Origin: Rhabdornis inornatus
Taxonomy: Eukaryota; Chordata; Aves; Passeriformes; Rhabdornithidae
Reading direction: 5' to 3'
Assembly: GCA_013397075.1 (NCBI GenBank)
Contig: VWZS01006719.1
Span: 744,257-808,256, forward strand
Length of the DNA: 64,000 bases
The notes beneath the pieces were generated by a model that saw nothing but the letters and a program-made list of their open reading frames with translations, was not told where the DNA came from and did not search any database. Positions 49,635 to 60,660 of this stretch are shown piece by piece. The position numbers and the translations under genes were made by a program. Within the stretch, counting starts at the first letter, position 1. Every line of letters starts with the position of its first letter.

Positions 49635-51889
49635 TGTGAGATAAAATTTTTATAATCTGATCAACAGCATGTTTAGACTGAAAAGTATAGAAAACACTTC
49701 TAGCTATTGAAGGAGATCACACGCTTGCATGGTCTTTCAAAGGGAGCAGTAAGGGCAAAGAACCTAAATAGTCTTAATATGGAACTTGCTATTCCCACAG
49801 AACAGATGCATAACAAGATGAATAAGAGATGCATAAGAAAACGAGTCTGTGGGCAATCAGTGTTTGGGGTATACCAACAGACGCTTGAAACAAGACTAGA
49901 TCTCTCTTGTATTTCTTGTGTGTAGATCCCATGCTTCACAGAGTTTTCTGATTGCCAAAATGTTACCGGCAAGGAAGCAGCAGGCTCCTCCCAGCACATC
50001 CTCATTGCTGCACAAGTTAGTTTCTGAGGTTTTTTCACATTTCTCTGAAACACCCAGCCTTTGCCCGTTTTTCAATTTCACCTCCGAAAAATTAAATCTG
50101 CCTGGGAATTGCAGAGTACATTGGATGAGAGATAGCTGAATGATGTATTTCTCCTCCCAGGCAGCTGGGATTTGCACCTGGGTGCACTGATGTGTAGAAA
50201 GATTTGTGTAGATGTGTAGATGGACCTACTCCTCTTCTCCAGGCCCCTTCTGTGGCACTGGAGCACCTAATAGTGCAGTGTGGCTCTCCCTTTTCATACA
50301 TAATGCACTCTGTTCCATTGCCCAAATTAATCATTGGGTGACATTTTATTCTCTAAAATTTTATGGCTGAATTTTCATTTCTCAAGTGCCTGATTTTTCC
50401 ATTCTTGCTTATATTGGTATAAGTCTGGAGTAACTATCCTGTAGGCTGGCCCTTGCTAACTGAAATTAAACATGGGTTACAGGACTGGAGAAACTTGGAT
50501 TGCTTATTACGTTCTTCTCAAATATCCTTTACCACCTAAGACTTGTGTTCAGCATCAGCTGTTCAGTCCCCATTTTCTGGGTTATTGATTCTGCTCTTTT
50601 ATCACAGTATGGAATGCGATAAAGCTGTGACGCTGTGGAAGCTCAAGGACACCTTTTCTGCACCTGCCAAGGGTGATTCTCTGAAATACTGCAGGGTGGC
50701 TGAATGTCTGTATTATTCCTTTCTCTACAGTTATCATCCTCCCCACCCTATGTTATGAGCAAAGAAAGCCAGAGTAGTTACATAACATGTTCCCAACAGG
50801 AAGCCAAATAATTGCTAATGTTGTGTTTGTTTTATTTGTTTCCATGTCAAACTGGGAAAAAAAAAACAACAAAACAAAAAAAAAAGTTAAAAATAAACCT
50901 CATATCTCACTGTGAACTACCTGACCAAATGTAATTCTTTCTTTTATGTCTGAGAAATACCTACAACATCTCAAACATTTGTGGAAACAGTGTTGGTAAC
51001 AGTAGCAAAAACATATGTGCCATGGTTTGATCTCACTCTGGTATGTTGCTTTTCAGCCCTTTCCCAATTATATCATAATCTGATACCATAATCTGACTCT
51101 AGGCTCTCACACAGCCTACTTGGGTTTTCCACCACATGAAATATTTTCTTATTTTTCTGGAGTTTTGAACATGAAATTGGTAGGAATAATTCTGATTTAA
51201 TTACAAAATCCAGTGTAACTTTCAGCCTGTCAGGATAAGATTTTTTTTCTCTTAGAATAAGCATAATTCCAATAGGCCCTGCCTGTGTACTTAGACACTC
51301 CTGTGTCCCAGTGGATATGGCACTGCCAGATATTTCAAATCCCAAAAAACTGCTCTGTTTGAAATTGGATTCTTCATTCATTTGAGGAACCAACATTTGT
51401 CTACATAATGGAAGGCGTCTACATAAGGTTTAGCATGGATGATATGATTCAAGTACTGATGTAAATGGGAGTTTTTCACAGCTTGATGAGGGAACCAAGA
51501 CTATAGGGGAAAAAATCTTTCTGGAAAACTGAACCTCCACTGCAAAGAAATGCACTAGGGAAGATGGCAGTGGGATGAAGGATCACGTACGAGACACCCT
51601 GGCAGGATGGAAGGGGTCTGGGTTATGTTAGAGCAGCTCTGTGCTCACCTGAGGGAGCCAGAGGAGTCACAGACAGAGGTGACACAAAATAAGAGAGCAG
51701 CTGGAAGGGGCAGCCCTGGAAGCTTACTTGACCTTGCTGCTGATATTTTGTCCCTCGATTTTTGCACTGCAGAGCAGAATTTAATGTCCTATCAACAAAT
51801 CCTTATATCCATCCTCCTGGCTAACTCAGCATCGTAAAAGGGGCAGCTTTTTCCATAAAAAGCGATTTACAAATGCCTTTAGAGGCTCG
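49635..51889. other. Intergenic, nothing recognised
   Basis: AT-rich DNA with an A-rich tract at about 50,861-50,890. Open frames on both strands between 49,700 and 50,330 overlap one another in conflicting frames and show no domain. Confidence 0.55.
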
Positions 51890-52140
51890 ATTTCTTTACC
51901 TGCTTACGACCTCAGCTTGTCTGTGCCGCTCGCACGCAGAGCCCGGCGGCTGCCGAGTGTTCTGCGGGAAGGCAGAGCTCAGCAGCTGATCCCGCCGCCT
52001 GATTCTGCTGCTTCCCGGCCCCGAGGGACGAGCTAGCCATCCTCCCTCCCCGAAAACCCCGCGGCCGCGGCCCCAGCACGGCACACACGAGGTGGCGCTC
52101 AGCAGCCTCCCTGCGCAGGGAGCGGGGCATTCCAACAGCG
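51890..52140. promoter_or_regulatory. CpG-rich island, possible promoter
   Basis: A short stretch of strongly CpG-rich DNA (for example ccgcggccgcggccccagca) lies in an AT-rich neighbourhood, directly abutting a GC-rich minisatellite. It resembles a promoter island. On the minus strand it contains an ATG in strong context and a splice donor. No gene is confirmed. Confidence 0.45.
51900..52040 (-). other. Candidate minus-strand first exon with a 42-codon frame
   Basis: On the minus strand, ATG at 52040-52038 (GGAGG ATG G, A at -3 and G at +4) opens a 42-codon frame starting MASSSLGAGKQQNQAAGSAA and stopping at 51912. A consensus donor follows, CAG|GTAAAG with exon end at 51,900. The ATG could be part of a small ORF in a first exon of a noncoding or unidentified transcript running toward LMTK2. 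I recognise no protein family, and the downstream exons are unknown. Confidence 0.22.
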
Positions 52141-52655
52141 GGAACTGCGCGTTCCGAGCACCGGGATGTGGGGATGGGCATTCCCAGCACCGGGATGTGA
52201 GGCTGGGCATTCCCAGCACCGGGATGTGGGGATGGGCATTCCCAACACCGGGATGTGGGGATGGGCATTCCCAGCGCCGGGATGTGGGGATGGGCATTCC
52301 CAACGCCGGGATGTGGGGATGGGCATTCCCAGCGTCGGGGTGTGGGGATGGGCATTCCCAGCACCGGAATGCGGAATTGTGCATTCCCAGCGTCGGGATG
52401 CGGGGCTGGGCGTTCTCAGCGCCGGGATGTGGGGCTGGGCATTCCCAACATCGGGATACGGGGCTGGGCAATCCCAGCACCGGGATTTGGAATTATGCAT
52501 TCCCAACGGCGGGATGTGGGGCTGGGCATTCCCAGCACCGGGATGTGGAATTGGGCATTACCAACACCGTGATTTGGATTTGTGCGTTCCCAAAGGCGGG
52601 ATTTGGAATTGTGCGTTCCCTAAGGCGGGATGTGGGGCTGGGCATTCCCAGCCCT
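52127..52655. repeat. 29-bp GC-rich minisatellite, 17 units in perfect register
   Basis: The anchor gcattcc (gcgttcc in some units) recurs every 29 bp from 52149 to 52642, which is 493 bp or exactly 17 periods. A shorter 22-bp first step starts at 52127. Units begin gcattcccagcaccgggatg and finish with a G-rich tail. Substitutions are common but no internal insertion or deletion is needed. Because 29 is not a multiple of three, each frame repeats every 29 residues over three units. The long frames on both strands here follow from composition and are not credible genes. Confidence 0.95.
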
Positions 52656-52852
52656 GACTGACAAGTCCAACACTTTCATCTCCCCATCTTTGCCACCATG
52701 ACTGCAGCAGAGCCCCAGTGCAGAGTGCAGTTCATGGATCACCTGTCCTTCCCTGCAGCCTGAAAACCAGACTTTTTTTGAAGTGAAACATTGTCCCAAA
52801 ACAGTTCTTTATTATGATCACTCCCTCTGTTACTTCTCTTTGTCCTGTACAG

Positions 52853-52928
52853 GCAGGTCAGGCCATGTATGCTTCAGTCACACATGCAACACGTGCTACC
52901 TGTGCTGGTACCAGCTGGGCAAGATGAG
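52853..52928 (+). other. Exon-like segment with cysteine-rich translation
   Basis: A very strong acceptor (ctctttgtcctgtacag) and a usable donor (GAG|GTATCT) bound 76 bp. In phase 1 it reads RSGHVCFSHTCNTCYLCWYQ then LGKMR and leaves in phase 2. The other phases also read through, except one that meets a stop at the end. Entry phase matches the 44.7-kb candidate and exit phase matches the 60.3-kb terminal candidate. Evidence is splice-site strength and phase only. Confidence 0.22.
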
Positions 52929-55900
52929 GTATCTGTATTTATTTGTATTGTACTTCATCTTGGAACAGGTGGTCTCCCTGATTTCTTGGCATCACCGGCA
53001 TGTGTGAGGCCCATTCTTTCATGTGCTGACGTTTATGGCTGCTATAGATGTATGACTTATCCCTGGGTAATGCCAACTAAATCAAAATTATGTTTATGCA
53101 TAAGAACTACTTTATTTTTCAGGCATCCAGCTTTAGTGCAGGCAGTTCAAAAATGCTTTCCCATCTTTTCTCCTTAATACCTTGTCAAAATTTGATTAGT
53201 GTATTATCCCTTTTATTCTAGCAGAACCTGCCTTTAAGCAACAGAATTCACTCTTCCATTCTATTCTTATAACATTTCCTCTTAGGCAAATCTTGCCTGC
53301 TCCAAGAAAAAATAATCTAATCTGCAAGGACTGGCTGTCAAGTAGGTGCAGAATTCAATAAGTTTGCACACAGCACAGACGAGTTCCATGGCTGTTGACT
53401 GTTGCATACCAAGAATATATAATGGAGTGCAAGGTGCATATTTGGGATTAATAAAAGTCCACTGCCACTGCTCTGCATCACCCTCCAGGAGCACCACAGC
53501 AGGACCAAAACCATTACAAAGCCTCGGATGGCACTGTGCCCCTCAGCCTTGGTGACAACTTTTAGCCACTGCTGCATAGCTCAACTGAGATGGAGGAGAC
53601 AGTGCTTATCCTTCTGCTTTGGTTTTAGTTAGAGCAATTTTCCCAGCTTGATCCCTCCATTGCTCTGTAAATGACTTCCAACATACAGCACTCCTTGGAC
53701 CATTGTAAGAGCAGAATACTCCACAGCTGACTGTTCCAAGAGCACAGTTTAAGTTACCCCTCATCCAGAAGTTAAACACTGTACATCTAAAAAAAATGCA
53801 GGAAGACCTCTGTTCCCACCCCACTGTTTCAGTCACTTGGGAACAAATCATGAAACTTTAAATACCATTCAGAGATCACAGAGATTAACTCCCACATTCA
53901 TGATGACTTACCATCTTTTGAGTTGTCCTTTTGTCAATCCAAACAATTCAAGTGATTAATAAATCCCAGCAGGTTCAGGAAGGCCTGCTGAACGCTCAAA
54001 GGTCAGTGCTGTCTCTCACAGTGGGGGAGGATGCGCTCGCTTTGCCATTGCTAGTTCAGCTTTGAGAGGTCTGTAAGCCAGCCATGAACAGCTACTACTA
54101 ATTACAATAAGGCTCCAGACCTTCATCTACCAAAGATAAATCTGCTATATGTTTGAATGTTTGTGTCTTGTTTAAAAGAGCCACAGTGTGAAAAACCAAA
54201 TTGCAGAGTTGCTGATGGCTGATTAGCAACAGCCCAAATCTGCATGATCTTTACCCACATTTTTACACAGCATTAGTCTGTAACATTATCTGAAACATTC
54301 CCCACTCCTGACACTAATCTGACTTATTTACTTACTTATTCTTGCACTGCTTCAAATCCTACTGTAAGATCTACCTCCCAGAGATTAGATGTGGATTTGG
54401 AAAAAACAATATAAAACCAGAACCAAATAGGAGATTCATCGTAGAATTGAACCTCCCACTCCTTCTTTCACACAAATACTATTATTCTATGCCATATAAA
54501 AGTAGCTGTTGGGGCGCTGTATAAGAAACAGAACACTCTACATTTCTTACTTTTCTAAAAAAAGGCAAATAGAGAAATTATTCTTTGATTACTCTCTATC
54601 TCATGCTCAAGGGTTGTTTCAAAGGTAATTCATTTATTAAAAATGTAATTTCCTTTAAACACCAAAGACCTTTTTTAATGAGTCTTTCCTGTTACATAGT
54701 TCACAGAAAGTCACATATCAGGTTTCCTCAGTGAAACATGCTTAAAGAACAAAATCATTATCATAGGTGGGGACGTTTAAAATAATTGTTGAGCCTGTAA
54801 CAACTAATATATTTGATTAGCAGCAGAAAAGCAATGACTGGCCTTTTCCTTTAAAAGGCAGCACCTTGTCCCATCTCCTGGGCAGAAGGTGGCTGACCAG
54901 GATGCTGGGTTGAAGCCAAGCCACACCAGGAAGTCACACATGAAGTTCCAGCCGTGAAGACCTGGCGTGCAGGGTTGTGACAAGAAGGTAGCAGAGTTCA
55001 GACCTAACCCTGGCTCCAGTACGGATATGTGAAGTGGAATATTTGACTTTAGCCCCACCCAATAAGCACCTTCCCCCCAGCCTTGCCCACAGTTTCTCTG
55101 GTCCTCTGGCTGGGGTCACATCAGCGCATGGCGAGGGAGGATGGAGGGTTAACGAAGCCCAGTGTCAGCATGTCACTGCTGGGCCTCAGCACTGGGGATC
55201 TGGTGTCTGTACTGAAGAATGAGTCATTTTAAAAGAATGTAGGTATCAAAATGCAGGCAGTTCTCCAGCTACACACAAGTTAGACTATCTGTTTCTTGCT
55301 GATACAACTTTTCACACACTAGGGGGGAAAAGTGCTGGTTTCATGCATCACTTTGCACTGGATTGTGTCCAGCTTTACTTACCATTATGCAACTGGACCC
55401 AGGGCAATTCAACACCAAGACAAAATTAGAAATACATAAACATATTTGCACTGTTTCTTTGCTCTCCATAACAATATTTGTTTCTCTCTGCACCCCAAGA
55501 TGAACTGCACAGAACAAAATGAAGTAGAGAAAAAATCCCCATGATTTTTCTGAATTGAGTACTGAATCAAGCCATTTATTATTGGCTCGCATAGCAGATC
55601 AGATGGGACTATTTCAGTTTAAAATAAAACTACCATCTTGATAGCTTGGAAAATTAATACATGGACCAAATCTACCATAAGGCAGCCCTTAATCAGGCAA
55701 AAGCTGAAACTTTGTCAATATAGGGATAAGCAATAACTCATGACCAATGTAACTCAAACTCTGTTTTCAGCAATCTGAAGAACTTACGGAAAAGCTGAAA
55801 GCTAAACAAAACCAAACCAATAAAAAATACCACCCTGACAACAAAACCAACTGGCCAATTCCAACAAAATTTTTCATCTGCAGATATAATAATTATTAGC

Positions 55901-57165
55901 AACTGTGGAGTTCATACAAACCTTTCAGCCATTAAAGAGATTAGCCAAGTTTTGCTTATGGAAAAACAGCATCTTACGTGACATATAGGAACCCTTTGTA
56001 ATACATTTTTACACTGAGTAGGATCTGATTCCTAGAATCATCTGTCTTGCAAAGAAGCAGTTTGTAGCACAAGAATCTGTTCATCATACACTGAGACAAT
56101 ATCAACAATTTTCCCTTTTGGCTTTGACCTCTTTCTTTCACCCTTTTTTAAGTACAAAGACTATCATTTAAATGCCTGTAGCAAACTGCACAGGGAGGTA
56201 ATGGCACAAAGCACACAATAAATATCAACTCTCCAGGGCCACAGGGAGGCTCAATATCAACATCAGAATTAGAATTCAGATAGTCCATCTGGGGTTTTGC
56301 ATTTCTCTCTCTGATAAGCATAAATGATTTATTTACAAAGACAGGTGTTCCCTGGAGGCAGAACTACAGAGGTACAGGAGTGGGGTCCAGTCCTGTGCTT
56401 CCTCTTGATCCCTACCAGGGTAGGTCCTTGCTCCTAAACTCAGCCATGTGAACTATTCAGCCAAATACCTGCTGCCATTCCTGAGCATCCTGCAACCACT
56501 GCTGCCTGAAGAACGTCTGTTTCCTCCTTCTACTGACAACTACCATCTTTTTTTGACCATGTGTTAAAATGTTCCTCTTTTTACTGGGAAGTAAATTTAA
56601 GATTATGGTTGATAATAACCACATCACCTTAAGAGAAACTTCTATTGTGTTTTGACAATGGTCACAAAGTATACTAAGATGGCTTTAGCTGTGATGAGGT
56701 ACAGGATGAAAAATTCACAGATCTTGGTAAAAACAAGGACGTTACTTAATTTTCAATTTAAATAGTAGAGAAATAAAGAAAGATTTAATTCATTCTTATG
56801 ACCCACAGCTTCTGTAGCTATCAGATCCACCTTGTTAAGCAATTTCCAAATGTTAATTATAACATAGTTTTGATGGGAAACATCTCTTATTATGGTCCAG
56901 ATCCTGTTTGCATTCAAGTCAATGGGAATTTTGCCACTGACTTCAATTGAAAGAGGAAGTCTCACACAGTAGGCATTTATAAATTTCAGATATTTGTCCC
57001 TATCATTTGTAAATGATGGTGTTGCTTGCAAGACTAAATCTTACTCCAGTCCCAGTAGAAATCCATGGAATTTATTTCTTTTGGACCCAGGAACACTGTG
57101 TTGTCTGTGTATTGTATTTATTCCTGTCAGGGAAAGTTAATTTCATTCTGCAATTTGTTCTCCAG
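52929..57165. other. Intergenic or intronic, nothing recognised
   Basis: AT-rich DNA. Minus-strand frames at 53,282-53,851 are open but match nothing I know. GC content rises modestly at 54,840-55,220 without a recognisable element. A phrase near 56,895-56,955 resembles an old dispersed repeat (see findings). Confidence 0.5.
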
Positions 57166-57303
57166 ACAACAGAGGAATGACAGCAGCAGCCTCTGAAGGA
57201 TCTGTGTCCAGCCCTCACCAGCCACAGGGACTGTTATTGTGCTGTGTGAGGAGAAGGACACAGCAACATGGCTGGGCCCAGACAGGCTATGGGGGTACTC
57301 AAG
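57166..57303 (+). other. Exon-like segment with strong donor
   Basis: A reasonable acceptor (caatttgttctccag) and a strong donor (CAAG|GTGAGA) bound 138 bp that is open in only one phase (1 in, 1 out). The translation contains GMTAAASEGSVSSPHQPQ and a basic CCVRRRTQQ stretch. No domain is recognisable. It could be a noncoding exon. Confidence 0.2.
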
Positions 57304-60300
57304 GTGAGATGTGATGATTCATTTGCCCAGAAAATCTCCTTCTGGTCAGAGACACTCCTCAATGCAGAATAAAACCACTAGAGAAATTCTCTGAGCATCC
57401 TCTTCTTATAAAGCTATGAATACAAAAATCATAAAGTCCGATATACCACACACATATAGAGCCTGTCTGTCCATACACAGGTTTAAAAAAATATTTTTCT
57501 TAGCTTTTTATTCTTATAAAACCTTCGAGTTTCTTAGCATTGGGATTGTGGCCTCTTCACTTTTTATTTGTATTTAAATCCTCCCAGGTGAAGAACTTAC
57601 AGAGAAACAATCTTCTGTATTTTAAAGGTTTTATAAGAACAAAAAGAAAAGGAAAATAATATAAACAGGAGCATATAATAAATTTCAGTGTTGTCATATT
57701 TAGTGGTGCAATAAAACCCCTGATTATATAGGCACTTTACCCTAATCAAAACACATGGAGAGATTGATTCCACAATCCGCATTCATTAAATTTCCACTCA
57801 CACCTTACCAGAGCTTTATTTAGAAATTTGCCAAGACTCCTGTTTCCTACAACTTCACAGCTGTAGAATTTACAATCCAATTCACCACTAAGCAAACGTT
57901 GCCTGCAGAAATGTCAGATAATACAAATTATCTCAGAATGATCTGGAAAGTGCTCCATGCTCCCCAGAACAGAAATAGCCATTACCACCAGGGAAAGATT
58001 CCATATCATATATGATTCAAAGCAATGGACTTTATAATATTAATTGCAAATATTTAGAAGTCGATAAAACACAGGCAGTACATTTGTTTGGGGAGGGAAC
58101 CTAATTTTCAGTGTTAAGAATTGAGTCACTTTGCCCAGGTTTTTCACTGTACTGGGAGTTCTACTATGGTATTTACAGACGGGTTTGTCAGCATTTGGTC
58201 TGCAGCTCCTTCAAAAACCTAACTCTACAGTTTAATGTTATCAGCTGTGAGATAAAGGCAGAAATAGCTCTGTGCACAGATGTGCTCTAGGCAACATCAG
58301 AAAATATGTCCCTTCTCCCGAGCTTGTCAAGATTACGTGTTTTTCCTTGCATGAAAAGGAAATCCGAGGCTGCATTTTTAGCAGCACTATGGAGAAAAGA
58401 CACTAAGTCCTTGAGAGTTAAAAAACTGGATGCATTTTAAAAAACTGTCTTCCATGTATTTACCTCAAAAACATATCTCTTTCCCTAAACAGGCACAATC
58501 TGATAAAATTTGAAACCAGCGCGTGGGATGTGATCAACAGAAGAAGTTAGAGAGAATTTGGATTCTGGTGACTCTTTTGGGTATGGAGGCAGAGTGTATT
58601 CCCCAAACACAGTACTCAGTGTTTTTGTTAAATATAGCCCTAAATTCTCACTGTGCTTGAAAATATGTGTCAGCTTTATCTGTATTGACCAGTCTGTAAT
58701 TTTACACCCTGTCAGGGATCTGAAAAAACAGTCTTAACACAAAATAGGCTGAGATCCTGTGCTTTTAGAAAACCCTGGGGCTGGAGTAAAATTCGTGGTC
58801 TTTGTCAATTTTGTACTGCTGCTTTTGCACCAAGATCACACCATGAGGCTTGTGAGCAGCAGCACAAGCACAAGTTCTTGCTGCAGGATTATTCAGCTTT
58901 GCTTAGTTATGAGCACAGTGGGAGGAACATATATGAACCTCAGAAACTAACATTTAGAAAAAAAGCATTTAAAGGTCATAGAAAGATATTTACTTCATTA
59001 TTTTGGTGGAAAGACTTTCCCACCAACAAGAAGGAACTATTAAGCTTCTTTTGTTTCCTACTGAATTGTTATTAATGAATTGCACTACTAGCAGCAAAAA
59101 TAAAGAATATTCGATACATCATCCTTTAATTCTCAGTTTTCTGATACCTATGTCACTATCCTTTAAACTAAATGCCCTGCCATATTCAGGTAAACAAGTC
59201 TGTTATTCACTAAGTCTGCACGGTTCTCTTAAGAATGGTGCTAAAACCATCATGGGGATTTGGGGTCAGCTGAGACACAGGATATCTGATCTAGCAGCTC
59301 CTTAGTTGGAATTTCCTTAGTCGCTGAAACAGTAGAGGACAAGCTGAATTATCAGATTCATCAGACAACTTAAAATGTTCTAAATTAAGTGGTGGTGTTA
59401 AACACATTGATTTTCCTCTGCTAGGCTGGAGTGAATGGAAACAAAGATAATTTTGAAAAGTATTGTTTGAGACACATTAATTTGATTGTAAATGGAGTTA
59501 ACAACAGTTTTTGTATGTCAAGCCTTTTTCACCTGAACACCCTTCAAAATTAGCAGCAAAGAGACTACAGAGAAATTTCATGTTTGTTGCTTTAATTGTA
59601 AACATTTCTCATCTATAATTCCATGGTTTTTTAATCTCTTCCATCTGCTCCGCATGTGTTCAGCATTCCCTGGATACCAACACACAGTTTAGTAACTATA
59701 TTAGCTCAATTTTGTATTTCTTACATCAAGCCCATGTCATGCCAAGCAAGCAGGTTGGAATACTCAGCCTTACTCCTGCTGCTTATGGCAGGGTTGTAAA
59801 TCTGTTGTAGGAACTGGCCCACAGGCACTGCTCACACTTGGGAGGACGTCAGATCTCCTCAGGGGAACAAATGACTGCTTTTTTTTTCTTTTTTTATTTC
59901 AGTGGGGCTTACCCAGATTATTTTAGATAAACCAGAAAAATCTCAAACTCTGCCCAGTCATGAGACAGTGTCTCCAAACAGGTTTTGGTCTCTTGGGAAA
60001 GCTGAATTTCAGGCTGTTTTCCTCCCCAGAGGCACAGCTGAGTGGGCTGTGCAGCGCTGGCTCTGCACTGCCCAGGGACAGCTGCCACCTTCCTGGGCCA
60101 TGGGCTTCAACTGGGTTTACTGGTGAACCTGAGATTACAAGAGCCTAAGTACCATGGCCTCATTCCCAAGCCTGTACTCTCAAATCCCACCTCTCTGGCA
60201 ATATATAGGTGATACCCCACAGCCCGCAGCCTCCGGAATGGATCTTCCTTTTGTGGCAAGGTTGTTACAGCATTTTAACCTCTAAAGATTGCACCTTTAT

Positions 60301-60336
60301 TTTCCATTTTACTAATTGTGTTTGTTTCTCTAAGAG
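57304..60336. other. Intergenic or intronic, nothing recognised
   Basis: AT-rich DNA. A pyrimidine-rich run ending tttatttcag (near 59,880-59,902) makes a good acceptor, but the frame after it shows no recognisable domain. Confidence 0.5.
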
Positions 60337-60660
60337 CAGCCTTGCTATTTTTGCCATCGTTGTTGTTTATGCAGTCTTACTTGGAAAACTCTACGGGGCT
60401 GCTAAAGAACTGGCAGAATTAGGACACCAAGATACAAGTGCTGCCTGATTATCAGATCATGTTTTTCACTTCTAGTTTTAAAACTGGGTGAAATCCAATT
60501 CCACTCACTCAAAGGAAATCCTCCTCTTGGAAGATGACCTGCTGGCTATACCAGCAGAAGATGTTTCCATGTTTTCCTTTTGTTAATAACACTGACCTGT
60601 ATGTATACTCGGGGTCTAAATAGAAATGTATTCTGCAAATAAAGGTGATTATAGAAGATG
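60337..60660 (+). other. Candidate terminal exon: membrane helix, short tail, stop and poly(A) signal
   Basis: After a pyrimidine-rich acceptor region (tgtttctctaagagcag) the frame reads LAIFAIVVVYAVLLGKLYGA, then AKELAELGHQDTSAA and TGA at 60446-60448. This is one hydrophobic helix followed by a short hydrophilic tail. An AATAAA lies at 60638-60643, about 190 bases after the stop. Three acceptor positions (exon start 60335, 60337 or 60340) give entry phase 0 or 2. The arrangement is what a last exon of a single-pass membrane protein looks like. I do not recognise the protein. Confidence 0.3.

Noticed and set aside
51896..52661. Several 105-194-codon frames on both strands with repeating GMGIP/HPGAGN-like units
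   Set aside because: The 29-bp repeat contains no stop in most frames, so open frames are expected on both strands at once. A repeat that is not a multiple of three is poor coding material.
53282..53851. Minus-strand open frames of 71-81 codons that almost adjoin
   Set aside because: They are in different frames, match nothing recognisable, and lack a clear splice or promoter context.
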